From positions 1 to 16,651 of the forward strand of contig NZ_JBGTYY010000041.1 in NCBI RefSeq assembly GCF_041807705.1: a DNA stretch of 16,651 nt, read 5' to 3'. The stretch's first letter is position 1, and every line of letters begins with the position of its first letter. The position numbers were made by a program, and so were the translations under genes. Shown one piece after another: positions 1 through 7,607 of the stretch. Under the pieces are notes generated by a model. It made no database searches and had not been told where the DNA came from. It saw nothing but the letters and a program-made list of their open reading frames with translations. The DNA is from Mannheimia sp041807705. Its GTDB lineage: Bacteria; Pseudomonadota; Gammaproteobacteria; Enterobacterales; Pasteurellaceae.

Positions 1-17
1 AAATCATCTTAGTTATT

Positions 18-43
18 CGGGCGGGCACAGGACCCGCCCCTAC
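18..43. repeat. Small palindromic repeat ending CGCCCCTAC
   Basis: GGGCGGG at 19-25 pairs with CCCGCCC at 33-39 around a 7-base loop, followed by CTAC. It resembles the other short GC-rich palindromes of this window that end in C(C)CTAC (8599, 16479) and sits directly upstream of the first gene. No T-run follows, so it is more likely a dispersed intergenic repeat than a terminator. Confidence 0.55.
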
Positions 44-55
44 GAAAAAAATCTT

Positions 56-1066
56 ATGTCGATATTAAAAATACAAAACCTCAACCTCAATTTCGGCAAC
101 ACAAAGGTGTTACAAAAGCTCAACCTTGCCGTTAATCAAAATGAAATTATCTGCCTGCTTGGGGCAAGTGGCTGTGGAAAAACCACACTACTCAAAGCGA
201 TTGCGGGTTTGTTGGCGATTGAACAGGGCGATATTCACCTTGCGGGGCAATGCCTAAAAAGCAAGGCGGTGGAAGAACGCAAAATCGGGCTGATTTTCCA
301 AGATTACGCTCTATTTCCGCATTTAACTGTGGCGGATAACATTCAATTCGGCTTATCTAAACTGCCAAAAGACGAGCAGAAAGCGATGACCGAAAAAATG
401 CTGTCAGTGGTGCATTTACAAGGCTTTGAAAGCCGTTTCCCACACGAGCTTTCAGGCGGACAACAGCAACGTGTCGCGATTGCCCGTGCATTAGCCTGCC
501 AACCTGAATTATTACTGTTAGATGAGCCATTTTCCAATATCGATAGCCAAACTCGCTATGCGATGATTCAAGAAATCAAACAGATCTTAAAAAGCCAAAA
601 TGTGCCTGCTATTTTTGTAACACACAGTAAAGAAGAGGCTTTTGCCTTTGCCGATAAAATTGCGGTGATGGATCAAGGTAAAATCGTCCAATTCGGTAAA
701 CCAAATGAGCTATATCATTCTCCAGTTAATCCTTTTGTGGCGGATTTTTTAGGTGGCACAAACTACCTTAGCTGCAACGTAACAGAAGATAAACTCTTAT
801 GTAGTCCACTGGGCGAATTCCGTCTTTTCCCTGAGATGCCTGTTACCAAAGGGCGTTACAAATGGCTACTCCGCCCTGAGCAGATTATCTTAAAACCAAA
901 CGAGCTTGGTTTAGGTAAGGTAGTAGGTAAACTGTTTTTAGGCTTATACTACCGCTACCAGGTTGAAATTAAAGGCATTGAGATTGTAACTTATCAGTCT
1001 CAAGAGCTGAAAATTGGCGAACAAGTGGAAGTGGGCTTCCAAGTAAGAGAGTTTATCCTATTTTAA
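56..1066 (+). CDS. fbpC: Ferric-iron-type ABC transporter ATP-binding protein (FbpC/AfuC-like)
   Basis: This is the cytoplasmic ATPase that would power an inner-membrane importer, most likely for ferric iron. Visible motifs are Walker A GASGCGKTT (residues 36-44), Q-loop Gln82, signature LSGGQQ (132-137), Walker B LLLLDEP (about 152-158) and switch His190. After about residue 235 comes a TOBE-type C-terminal region with LRPEQ, as in FbpC/PotA/CysA-class ATPases. The 336-residue length is normal for this class. The iron assignment rests on overall resemblance to Neisseria-type FbpC, and thiosulfate, polyamine or other FbpC-like substrates are not excluded. The periplasmic binding protein and permease are not in the window and should lie upstream. 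The start has no strong Shine-Dalgarno sequence, which fits translational coupling to an upstream gene or an imperfect start call. Confidence 0.8.
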   Translation: MSILKIQNLNLNFGNTKVLQKLNLAVNQNEIICLLGASGCGKTTLLKAIAGLLAIEQGDIHLAGQCLKSKAVEERKIGLIFQDYALFPHLTVADNIQFGLSKLPKDEQKAMTEKMLSVVHLQGFESRFPHELSGGQQQRVAIARALACQPELLLLDEPFSNIDSQTRYAMIQEIKQILKSQNVPAIFVTHSKEEAFAFADKIAVMDQGKIVQFGKPNELYHSPVNPFVADFLGGTNYLSCNVTEDKLLCSPLGEFRLFPEMPVTKGRYKWLLRPEQIILKPNELGLGKVVGKLFLGLYYRYQVEIKGIEIVTYQSQELKIGEQVEVGFQVREFILF

Positions 1067-1075
1067 GGAGAATAT

Positions 1076-1702
1076 ATGAAAATTGAAGTTTGGTCAGATT
1101 ATGCCTGCCCGTTTTGTTACATCGGCAAACGCCACTTAGAGCAAGCCCTAGCCCAATTTGAAGGCGAGGTTGAAGTGGTTTTCCGAGCCTTTGAGCTTGA
1201 TCCGCACGCTAACGGCGAACCAGAGGGAGATATTCAGCAACGCCTAATGCGGAAATATCAAAAAACCGCAGAACAAGCTGATGAAATGATTCGTTATGTG
1301 GAACAAGCCGGCAAACAAGCTGGGCTAGATTTGCGTTACCGCACCACCCAATACACTCGCACCTTTGAGGCTCATCGCTTGGCAAAATTTGCTGAAACTA
1401 AAGGTTTCGGTGAAGCGATGATTGAGCGTTTATTCAAGGCTTACTTTACCGATAATACAATTTTAGCCAAACGCACCGAGCTGATGGAATTAGCCTTAGA
1501 GATCGGCTTAGATCGTGATGAAGTCGCTCAACTACTTACTGGCGATGATTTCGGACACGAAGTGCGGGAAGATGAACGTATGGCTCATAAATATGGCATT
1601 CATAGTGTGCCGTTTTTTGTGATTGATGAAAAACTCGGCGTATCAGGGGCTCAGCCACCAGAAGTATTGCTCGATGCCATCAAACAGGCATTGCAAAAAT
1701 AA
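1076..1702 (+). CDS. DsbA family oxidoreductase (FrnE-like, cytoplasmic)
   Basis: A 208-residue thioredoxin-fold protein of the DsbA/2-hydroxychromene-2-carboxylate isomerase superfamily. The active-site CPFC is at residues 11-14 of the first strand (SDYACPFCYIG), an alpha-helical insertion follows, and the cis-Pro loop is SVPFF with Pro179. There is no signal peptide, so unlike periplasmic DsbA it should act in the cytoplasm, as FrnE-type proteins do. It probably exchanges disulfides or isomerises thiol adducts under oxidative stress, and the substrate is unknown. Its Shine-Dalgarno AAGGAG (1065-1070) overlaps the stop codon of the ABC ATPase, so the two genes are almost certainly co-transcribed and coupled. 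A link between iron import and thiol stress is only inference. Confidence 0.85.
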   Translation: MKIEVWSDYACPFCYIGKRHLEQALAQFEGEVEVVFRAFELDPHANGEPEGDIQQRLMRKYQKTAEQADEMIRYVEQAGKQAGLDLRYRTTQYTRTFEAHRLAKFAETKGFGEAMIERLFKAYFTDNTILAKRTELMELALEIGLDRDEVAQLLTGDDFGHEVREDERMAHKYGIHSVPFFVIDEKLGVSGAQPPEVLLDAIKQALQK

Positions 1703-1704
1703 GT

Positions 1705-1742
1705 GGAAAAAAGACCGCTTGTTAAGCTAAACAAGCAGTCTT
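1705..1742. terminator. Uptake-signal hairpin terminator between convergent genes
   Basis: AAGACCGCTTGTT (1711-1723) pairs with AACAAGCAGTCTT (1730-1742), one mismatch, around a 6-base loop. The left arm contains an exact Apl-type DNA uptake core (ACCGCTTGT, 1714-1722). The A-run at 1706-1712 gives a T-run on the minus strand, so it is a good intrinsic terminator for the leftward yjgR transcript. It may also stop the rightward transcript, which has only a broken T-rich stretch after the stem. Confidence 0.7.
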
Positions 1743-1763
1743 ATTCTTCTTATAATTTACAAT

Positions 1764-3254
1764 TTATTTTTTGGTGATCGCACCTAAAATACCACGCATA
1801 ATTTGTTTGGTGACTTGGTTGCGTAAGTTTCTGCCAACTGAATGCGCCACTTGGCTAACCACTTGTTCGGTAATCGATTGATCTTTTTTCTTCTTCGAGC
1901 CAAAAATGGAAGAGAGAATACCGCCAAAGAAGTCATTGTTTGCTTCTTCTGCCGCAGCCTGCTCTGCTTTAATTGCTTCTGCTTTCGCATTAAGTAATTC
2001 AAACGCAGATTCATTATCGACATATTGGCTGTAGTGATGATAGAGATCATCTTGCTTCACTAAACTATCACGTTCGCCTGTGGCTAATGGAGCTAATTGG
2101 CTTTTTGGTGGATAGATATAGGCAATTTCTACAGGCGTTGGCATACCTTTTTCATCTAGCACCGAAACCAACGCTTGCCCCACACCAAGTTGCGTAATGG
2201 CTTCTACCACATTTACCTCTTTATTCGCTCGGAAAGTTTCTGCCGCTGATTTTACCGCTTTTTGGTCACGAGGTGTGAAAGCACGGAGTGCATGTTGAAT
2301 ACGATTACCAAGCTGCCCTAATACTGAATTAGGTAAGTCGAGTGGATTTTGCGTAACAAAATAAACCCCAACACCTTTCGAGCGAATTAAACGAACAACC
2401 TGTTCAATTTTATCCACTAGCACTTTTGGTGCCCCATCAAATAGTAAGTGAGCTTCATCAAAAAACAACACAAACTTCGGTTTTTCAGGATCGCCTACTT
2501 CAGGTAAATTCTCAAATAGCTCCGCCATAAACCAAAGTAAGAAAGCTCCATACATTCTTGGCGAATTAATGAGTTTTTCAGAGTTTAAAATATTGATTAC
2601 ACCACGTCCGTTGCGAGTTTGAATCCAATCGTGTAGATCTAACGCAGGCTCACCAAATAAATTATCCGCCCCTTCGTTTTCAAGTCTTAGCAATGCCCGT
2701 TGAATCGCCCCCACACTTGCTGCCGATACATTACCGTATTCCACTTGGAACTCTTTCGCATTTTCTGCCACAAATTTAAGTAATGCACGAAGATCTTTTA
2801 AATCAATTAAAAGCAATCCACGATCATCTGCAACACGGAAAACAAGATTTAATAAGCCCTCTTGGGTGTCGTTTAAATTAAGTAAACGGGAAAGTAACAT
2901 TGGCCCCATTTCAGAAATGGTTGTACGAAGTGGGATCCCTGTTTCACCGAATACATCCCAGAAGGATACAGGATAACCATTTAAGTAATCTTCACCACCT
3001 AAGTTGAACATTTCAATGCGTTCTGCAATTTTTCCGGAAAAACTGCCCGCTTGTACTAGGCCTGAGAGATCGCCTTTTACATCAACCAAAAATACCGGCA
3101 CGCCGTCATCACTAAAGGCTTCTGCTAATTTTCGTAACGTAACGGTTTTACCTGTACCTGTTGCCCCAGCCACTAAACCGTGTCGGTTTGCCATTTTTGC
3201 GTTAAGCGAGATAACTTTGCCTGATTCTGTCTGAGCAATATTATATAAACCCAT
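1764..3254 (-). CDS. yjgR: HerA-like ATPase of the DUF853/YjgR family
   Basis: A 496-residue P-loop ATPase of the HerA/FtsK-like DUF853 family, similar throughout to E. coli YjgR. Walker A GATGTGKT is at residues 30-37, just after the N-terminal strand. Walker B FVLFFDEAHLL spans about 261-271, and FVTQNPLDLP lies further on. The C-terminal third is Lys/Ala-rich with SKKKKDQS, then a helical tail. HerA-class ATPases act as hexameric DNA translocases, but YjgR has no settled function and none is assigned here. It starts 28 bases after the rhlB stop with a modest AAGAAGAG ribosome site, so it is probably the last gene of the rhlB transcript. It ends at the uptake-signal terminator. The family is certain and the biological role unknown. 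Confidence 0.9.
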   Translation of the reverse strand: MGLYNIAQTESGKVISLNAKMANRHGLVAGATGTGKTVTLRKLAEAFSDDGVPVFLVDVKGDLSGLVQAGSFSGKIAERIEMFNLGGEDYLNGYPVSFWDVFGETGIPLRTTISEMGPMLLSRLLNLNDTQEGLLNLVFRVADDRGLLLIDLKDLRALLKFVAENAKEFQVEYGNVSAASVGAIQRALLRLENEGADNLFGEPALDLHDWIQTRNGRGVINILNSEKLINSPRMYGAFLLWFMAELFENLPEVGDPEKPKFVLFFDEAHLLFDGAPKVLVDKIEQVVRLIRSKGVGVYFVTQNPLDLPNSVLGQLGNRIQHALRAFTPRDQKAVKSAAETFRANKEVNVVEAITQLGVGQALVSVLDEKGMPTPVEIAYIYPPKSQLAPLATGERDSLVKQDDLYHHYSQYVDNESAFELLNAKAEAIKAEQAAAEEANNDFFGGILSSIFGSKKKKDQSITEQVVSQVAHSVGRNLRNQVTKQIMRGILGAITKK

Positions 3255-3282
3255 ATTTGATTCTCTTCTTAAAAATAATTAA

Positions 3283-4512
3283 TTACTTATGCCCATTTCT
3301 TCTCGCTACAAAGGTATTTCTACTCTTTGAACGATTAATTTTTGGCAGAGGTAACAAAGCCTGTGTATCATATTGACTTACAGGAATTTGATGCCCGATA
3401 TACTCTTCAATAGCCGGTAAATTGACCGCGTAACGCTCGCAAGCAAAGCTGATAGAATGTCCGCTCTCCCCTGCTCGCCCCGTTCTGCCAATGCGATGAA
3501 CGTAGTCTTCTTTATCATCAGGCAGGTCATAATTGAAAACGTGAGTTACATCGGGGATATGCAATCCACGAGCAGCCACATCAGTTACCACTAAAATGTC
3601 CAAATTGCCTTTAGTGAAATTATCAAGCAGTGAAAGACGTTTTTTCTGTGGAATATCGCCCGTTAGCATTCCAACCCGATGCCCATCTGCCGCTAAATAC
3701 TGCCAAATTTCCTCACACTTATGTTTCGTGTTGGCAAAAATCATACAGCGTTCTGGCCACTCTTCTTCTAATAAAGTTAGTAGGAGTGCAATTTTATCTT
3801 CATTAGAGGGGTAAAATAGTTCCTCTCTAATGCGATGCCCTGTTCGTTGCAGTGGCTCAATTTCAATATATTCGGCATTATCCATATCTTCATAAGCAAG
3901 CTCACGCACTTTTGCCGATAAGGTGGCTGAAAAGAGTAAAGTCAAACGCTCTGAAGGTTTAGGGGCTTTTCGCATTAAGTAACGAATATCTTTGATAAAG
4001 CCAAGATCGAACATTCGATCTGCCTCATCTAGCACGATCACTTGAATTTTGTCTAAATTGATAATGCCCTGCTTAACGTAATCAATTACACGCCCTGTTG
4101 TGCCAACAAGAATATCTACGCCTTTTTCAATTTCTTGTACTTGCTTGTCGTAACCATCTCCACCGTAAGCAAGGGCAAGTTTGAGATCACAATGTTGTAA
4201 AAACAACTGTGCATCCGCCCCAATTTGCACCGCTAGTTCACGGGTTGGGGCAAGAATTAAGGCTTTCGGCTGATTTTTTGCCGTGTCGATTTCGTTATTC
4301 AATAAATGGTTAAAAGTTGCAATTAAAAACGCAAGGGTTTTACCTGTACCTGTTTGAGCTTGCCCTGCAATATCTTTGCCTTTCAGCGTAATCGGAAAGG
4401 TTTTTGCCTGAATCGGCGTACAAAATTCAAAGCCTTTGCTATCAAGGGCATTTAGTACATTAGCGTGAATCGGGAAGTCAATAAAGCGGTGTTCGGTAAG
4501 ATGATTAGACAT
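3283..4512 (-). CDS. rhlB: ATP-dependent RNA helicase RhlB
   Basis: A 409-residue DEAD-box RNA helicase matching E. coli RhlB along its length, from the N-terminal HLTEHRFIDF to the C-terminal GHSISFACE block. Motifs in order are the Q motif with CTPIQ (31-35), Walker A AQTGTGKT (52-59), PTREL (89-93), DEAD (162-165), SAT (195-197) and HRIGRTGR (339-346). The C-terminal tail is short and basic (KINRSKSRN, ARRNGHK), shorter than the E. coli RNA-binding tail. In Escherichia, RhlB is the degradosome helicase that docks on RNase E and unwinds RNA for PNPase. The same role is inferred here from family. The start is supported by AAGGAA upstream of ATG. It follows recO by 76 bases in the same direction. 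Confidence 0.95.
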   Translation of the reverse strand: MSNHLTEHRFIDFPIHANVLNALDSKGFEFCTPIQAKTFPITLKGKDIAGQAQTGTGKTLAFLIATFNHLLNNEIDTAKNQPKALILAPTRELAVQIGADAQLFLQHCDLKLALAYGGDGYDKQVQEIEKGVDILVGTTGRVIDYVKQGIINLDKIQVIVLDEADRMFDLGFIKDIRYLMRKAPKPSERLTLLFSATLSAKVRELAYEDMDNAEYIEIEPLQRTGHRIREELFYPSNEDKIALLLTLLEEEWPERCMIFANTKHKCEEIWQYLAADGHRVGMLTGDIPQKKRLSLLDNFTKGNLDILVVTDVAARGLHIPDVTHVFNYDLPDDKEDYVHRIGRTGRAGESGHSISFACERYAVNLPAIEEYIGHQIPVSQYDTQALLPLPKINRSKSRNTFVARRNGHK

Positions 4513-4541
4513 AATATTTCCTTGAGATATTTGTTATTGCT

Positions 4542-4598
4542 ACAAGCGGTTATATTTTAATTAAAATTTGCAAAAAAATTTAACAAAACTAACCGCTT
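4542..4598. repeat. Facing DNA uptake signals between recO and rhlB
   Basis: An exact ACAAGCGGT core at 4542-4550 faces an ACCGCTTTT variant that begins inside the recO 3' end. AAGCGGTTA (4544-4552) and TAACCGCTT (4590-4598) are perfect 9-base inverted repeats, and ATTTTAATTAAAAT (4554-4567) is a palindrome in the loop. The pair could form a weak hairpin between recO and rhlB. There is no T-run, so strong termination is unlikely. Confidence 0.6.
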
Positions 4599-5311
4599 TT
4601 CACTTTATTAGGCAATATAGATTGAAAAAGTTCTCGGCTTTTTAGTGGCTGAGAACCTAAATAAGGTTTCAATGCAATTCGGGTAAATCGTTTGGCAGCT
4701 TGTTGTGTTTGTTTTTCTGAAAAATCTAATTGAGCAAACGCCAATAAATCACAGCCTAAAAAGCTATTGTTATTTTGTAATAATGAGGCAATAAAGCCTT
4801 CACTTTCTCTAAATTGGTAACTCATTTTCGGATCAATTGGCAAACCTGTTGCCGCACAGTGCGTAAAATCCACCCCATAACCCAATGCTTTTAACGTATG
4901 AAATTCAAAGGTGCGTAAAATCGGCTCAATTTGGTGTTGAGTAGCCAGCTCCGTCATACAACGCAAATAATGTTGAAATAATTTAGGGTAAGCGGTCTGA
5001 TTTTCTAACACTCTTGCAAGCACCTCATTGATATAAAAACCGCTATAAAGTGCAGCCGTTTCCATTGGTAAAGTAAGAGCAGCAGGCTCTGCCTTTGTGA
5101 GTGTTTTTAAATCACCCTTGCCAGACCAACGCACTAACAAGGGTGTAAAAGGCTGAAGCACGGCTTTCAACGGCGAGCGAGCCCGCCTTGCACCTTTAGC
5201 AAGTAAAGTAATCCGCCCGTGATGTTCGGTAAAAAACTCCACTAATAAACTGCTTTCGCTGTATTCACGCCGATGAAGGACAAAGGCTCGTTGCCATTGG
5301 TCTGAATTCAT
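4589..5311 (-). CDS. recO: DNA repair protein RecO
   Basis: A 240-residue RecO. It has an N-terminal OB-fold (WQRAFVLHRREYSESSLLVEFFTEHHGRITLLAKGAR as a continuous block, residues about 6-42), then a helical domain. The zinc cysteines of some RecO proteins are absent, as in the shorter gammaproteobacterial form. RecO loads RecA onto SSB-coated gaps with RecR and anneals complementary strands. The start is set by AAGGA six bases upstream of ATG. Its last codons (AAAAGCGGT then stop) overlap a near uptake-signal core. The upstream neighbour in transcription is era, as is usual, but here they are separated by 517 bases of structured repeat DNA. Confidence 0.93.
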   Translation of the reverse strand: MNSDQWQRAFVLHRREYSESSLLVEFFTEHHGRITLLAKGARRARSPLKAVLQPFTPLLVRWSGKGDLKTLTKAEPAALTLPMETAALYSGFYINEVLARVLENQTAYPKLFQHYLRCMTELATQHQIEPILRTFEFHTLKALGYGVDFTHCAATGLPIDPKMSYQFRESEGFIASLLQNNNSFLGCDLLAFAQLDFSEKQTQQAAKRFTRIALKPYLGSQPLKSRELFQSILPNKVKSG

Positions 5312-5323
5312 AAATATCCTTAT

Positions 5324-5821
5324 GTTACTTTCTTTGCTTCGCCAAAGAAAGTAACCAAAGAAAGGCGACCCTACTTCACCGCTTTTCTTCGCTTTGTTTG
5401 AATTTACTTAACGGAAAAATTTAAAACTCGCTTGCATTGCAAGCTCAAACACTAAATTTTTCCTACAAATTCAAAGTCTCTCAGGCGGTTCAGAAGGGAA
5501 CTTAACGGAGCATCATTTTGCAAAATTTTTCAAAAAAATCACCGCTTGTATGGTCGGATCGGGTTCCCTTCTGAATTGCCCGAACGACTTGAAATTTTTA
5601 GAAAAATAATCCCGAGCGAGAGCGAAGTGAATATCAGGGTTATTTTTCGTTAAGAAAATTTCAAAAAAAGTGAAGACAAACGCTTTAGCGTTTGAGCCTT
5701 GGCTCTGCCAACGACCCCGAAGGGGCGAGAAAGTGAGCTTTGCGAACTTTCAAGTAATAGCAACGAAGTAGGGTGTGCTTTCTTTTGGTTACTTTTCTTT
5801 GCACAAGCAAAGAAAAGTAAC
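5324..5821. repeat. About 500-base multi-hairpin repeat element between era and recO
   Basis: This fills the gap between the two genes. The ends are strong hairpins: a 13-base stem GTTACTTTCTTTG at 5324-5355, and a 15-base stem GTTACTTTTCTTTGC at 5788-5821 with an ACAA loop. Long-range inverted repeats join the halves: CCAAAGAAAGGCGACCCTAC at 5355-5374 with GTAGGGTG...CTTTCTTTTGG at 5768-5788, and TTCAGAAGGGAAC at 5488-5500 with GTTCCCTTCTGAA at 5564-5576. Local nested hairpins lie at 5400-5472, 5589-5664, 5677-5694 (CAAACGC/GCGTTTG), 5715-5725 (CCCC-GAA-GGGG) and 5729-5751 (GAAAGT/ACTTTC). An exact uptake core (ACCGCTTGT, 5541-5549) lies in the central loop. Short ORFs exist on both strands but show no codon or ribosome-site support. 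It is likely a non-autonomous repeat or a structured RNA/DNA element. Confidence 0.75.
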
Positions 5822-5828
5822 AATATTA

Positions 5829-6746
5829 TCACTCATCCATATACCCTAAACTTCTCAACGCTCTTTCGTCATCAGCCCAGCCTGCTTTTACTTTCACCCA
5901 AAGCTCAAGGTGGACTTGGTTGTCAAATAGGCGTTCCATATCTTTTCGAGCTTCAATGCCGATGGTTTTGATTTTTTGCCCCCCCGCACCAATAACCATT
6001 TTTTTCTGACCATCTCGTTCTACTAAAATCAAGCCATTGATTTCATACACCCCACGCTCATTCATTTTAAATTGTTCGATTTCTACCGTTACCGAATAAG
6101 GTAACTCTTCACCTGTAAAACGCATTAGTTTTTCACGAATAATTTCTGATGCCATAAAGCGTTGGGAACGGTCGGTTACATACTCTTCAGGGAAATGATG
6201 CACACCTTCACGCAATGATTTACGCACAAATTTCTGCAAAATGTGAACATTTTTACCACGTTGAGCAGAAATAGGTAGAATTTCCGCAAAATCAAATTTC
6301 TGAGACAGCTTGGTAATATGTGGAAGCAGTTCCTCTTTTTCTTTGATGTTATCTACTTTATTAATTACCAATAAAACAGGAGCTTTTGCCGAACGTAACT
6401 TGTTTAACACCATTTCATCATCTTCTGTCCATTTTGTACCTTCTACCACGAAGATGATTAAATCTACATCGCCAATCGCTGAGCTTGCTGCTCGGTTCAT
6501 TAAACGGTTGATAGCTCGTTTTTCCTCGATGTGCAATCCCGGTGTGTCCACATAAATCGCTTGGTATTGATCTTCGGTGTGAATACCAACAATACGGTGG
6601 CGTGTGGTTTGAGCTTTGCGTGAAGTAATAGAAATTTTTTGTCCTAAAATTTTATTTAATAGCGTTGATTTACCCACATTTGGGCGACCAACAATCGCAA
6701 TAAAACCACAATAGGTTTTTGCAGGAGTTTGAGTTTGTTCTGTCAT
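5829..6746 (-). CDS. era: GTPase Era
   Basis: A 305-residue Era, the essential GTPase that binds the 3' end of 16S rRNA and checks 30S maturation. G1 GRPNVGKS is at 20-27, the switch I region KAQTTRHR at about 44-51, G3 DTPG at 67-70, G4 NKVD at 129-132 and G5 SAQ at 160-162. A C-terminal KH domain carries GAGGQKIKTIG (about 253-263). The start ATG is preceded by AAGGA at suitable spacing. In many relatives rnc and era are adjacent or overlapping. Here a 112-base palindromic element separates them, and another repeat element begins seven bases after the era stop. The protein itself looks intact. Confidence 0.96.
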   Translation of the reverse strand: MTEQTQTPAKTYCGFIAIVGRPNVGKSTLLNKILGQKISITSRKAQTTRHRIVGIHTEDQYQAIYVDTPGLHIEEKRAINRLMNRAASSAIGDVDLIIFVVEGTKWTEDDEMVLNKLRSAKAPVLLVINKVDNIKEKEELLPHITKLSQKFDFAEILPISAQRGKNVHILQKFVRKSLREGVHHFPEEYVTDRSQRFMASEIIREKLMRFTGEELPYSVTVEIEQFKMNERGVYEINGLILVERDGQKKMVIGAGGQKIKTIGIEARKDMERLFDNQVHLELWVKVKAGWADDERALRSLGYMDE

Positions 6747-6769
6747 TTTGTTTTCCTTGATATATGATT

Positions 6770-6881
6770 CCCCTCTTTAGAAAAGAGGGGTTAGGGGAGA
6801 TTTGATTACGATGTCAAAATTTCGTATGAGAATGTTTTACTTCTGCCAAATCTCCCCCTGCCCCTCTTTGCTAAAGAGGGG
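6770..6881. repeat. 112-base MITE-like double-hairpin element between rnc and era
   Basis: Two 35-base arms (6770-6804 and 6847-6881) are near-perfect inverted repeats. Each arm is itself a hairpin, CCCCTCTTT-AGA-AAAGAGGGG on the left and CCCCTCTTT-GCT-AAAGAGGGG on the right. Each arm also carries a GGGGAGATTTG-type tail, and the arms enclose a 42-base AT-rich centre. The right arm stops seven bases short of the rnc stop codon. This is the layout of a miniature inverted-repeat or REP-like mobile repeat. The ORF readable across it (plus strand, about 6802-7023) has no coding support. Confidence 0.75.
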
Positions 6882-6887
6882 AGTTAA

Positions 6888-7562
6888 TTACTTTTTCGTT
6901 TTAACCACCGCTAACGCTTTTTCTGCGGCATTTTGTTCGGCTTTTCGGCGGCTGGTGCCAATGCCGATAAACACTTCCTCGACGTTAATCACTTTACAGG
7001 TTACACGGAAAGTTTGGTTATGAGCTTCGCCTTTAATATCTAATACATCATATTCAGGCAATGCCAATTTTCTACCTTGTAAAAACTCTTGCAGGCGGGT
7101 TTTTGGATCTTTTTGTGAATCGCCTGGACTGATGTCTTTAAGCAAATCTGAATACCAATCTTCCACCTTTTCCATTGCTTTTGCCATATCTTGATCGAGA
7201 TAAATGGCCGCAATAATCGCTTCAACACAGTCCGATAAAATCGATTCTCGGCGAAAACCACCACTTTTTAGCTCTCCTGGACCTAATTTTAGGTAGTCGC
7301 CTAAATCAAATTTGCGAGCAATAATCGCTAGAGTTTGCTCACGCACAAGAGTTGCTCTCATACGGCTAAGCTCACCTTCATTCGCTTTTGGAAATTTGTC
7401 GTATAATACTTTACCAATAGTAAAATTTAAAATTGAATCGCCTAGAAATTCAAGACGCTCATTGTTTTTGGTTGCCGCACTGCGGTGTGTTAAGGCCTGA
7501 ATGAGGTAATCAAGGTTATGAAATTGATAACCTAATTTTTTCTGTAATCGTTCTAGTTGCAT
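6888..7562 (-). CDS. rnc: Ribonuclease III
   Basis: A 224-residue RNase III that cleaves double-stranded RNA, processing rRNA precursors and some mRNAs as a dimer. The signature NERLEFLGDS is at residues 34-43, with Glu38 and Asp42 of the metal site. The second acidic pair, Asp111 and Glu114, lies in LSDCVEAIIAA. A C-terminal dsRNA-binding domain spans about 152-222 (DPKTRLQEFLQ to RRKAEQNAAEKAL). It sits between lepB and era as in other gammaproteobacteria. The ATG has no clear Shine-Dalgarno sequence, and a perfect 10-base hairpin lies 15 bases upstream (7578-7600). That suggests structured control of initiation or coupling to lepB. Confidence 0.96.
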   Translation of the reverse strand: MQLERLQKKLGYQFHNLDYLIQALTHRSAATKNNERLEFLGDSILNFTIGKVLYDKFPKANEGELSRMRATLVREQTLAIIARKFDLGDYLKLGPGELKSGGFRRESILSDCVEAIIAAIYLDQDMAKAMEKVEDWYSDLLKDISPGDSQKDPKTRLQEFLQGRKLALPEYDVLDIKGEAHNQTFRVTCKVINVEEVFIGIGTSRRKAEQNAAEKALAVVKTKK

Positions 7563-7577
7563 AGTTTATGTGAATAA

Positions 7578-7600
7578 AGGGGCGTATCTCATACGCCCCT
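7578..7600. repeat. Perfect 10-base hairpin in the lepB-rnc gap
   Basis: AGGGGCGTAT (7578-7587) pairs perfectly with ATACGCCCCT (7591-7600) around CTC. On the transcribed strand it follows the lepB stop and precedes the rnc start. No T-run follows, so it is not a good terminator. It may be a member of the CGCCCCT palindrome family or an mRNA stability/processing hairpin. Confidence 0.65.
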
Positions 7601-7607
7601 GTTAAGA

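Noticed and set aside
5650..5971. Overlapping ORFs of 60 and 90 codons on opposite strands
   Set aside because: They lie in the multi-hairpin element or run into era, lack ribosome sites, and their resemblance to each other (AKKSNQKK-like versus complementary reading) reflects inverted repeats.
6802..7023. Plus-strand ORF of 73 codons
   Set aside because: It crosses the MITE-like element and the 3' end of rnc in antisense and has no coding support.
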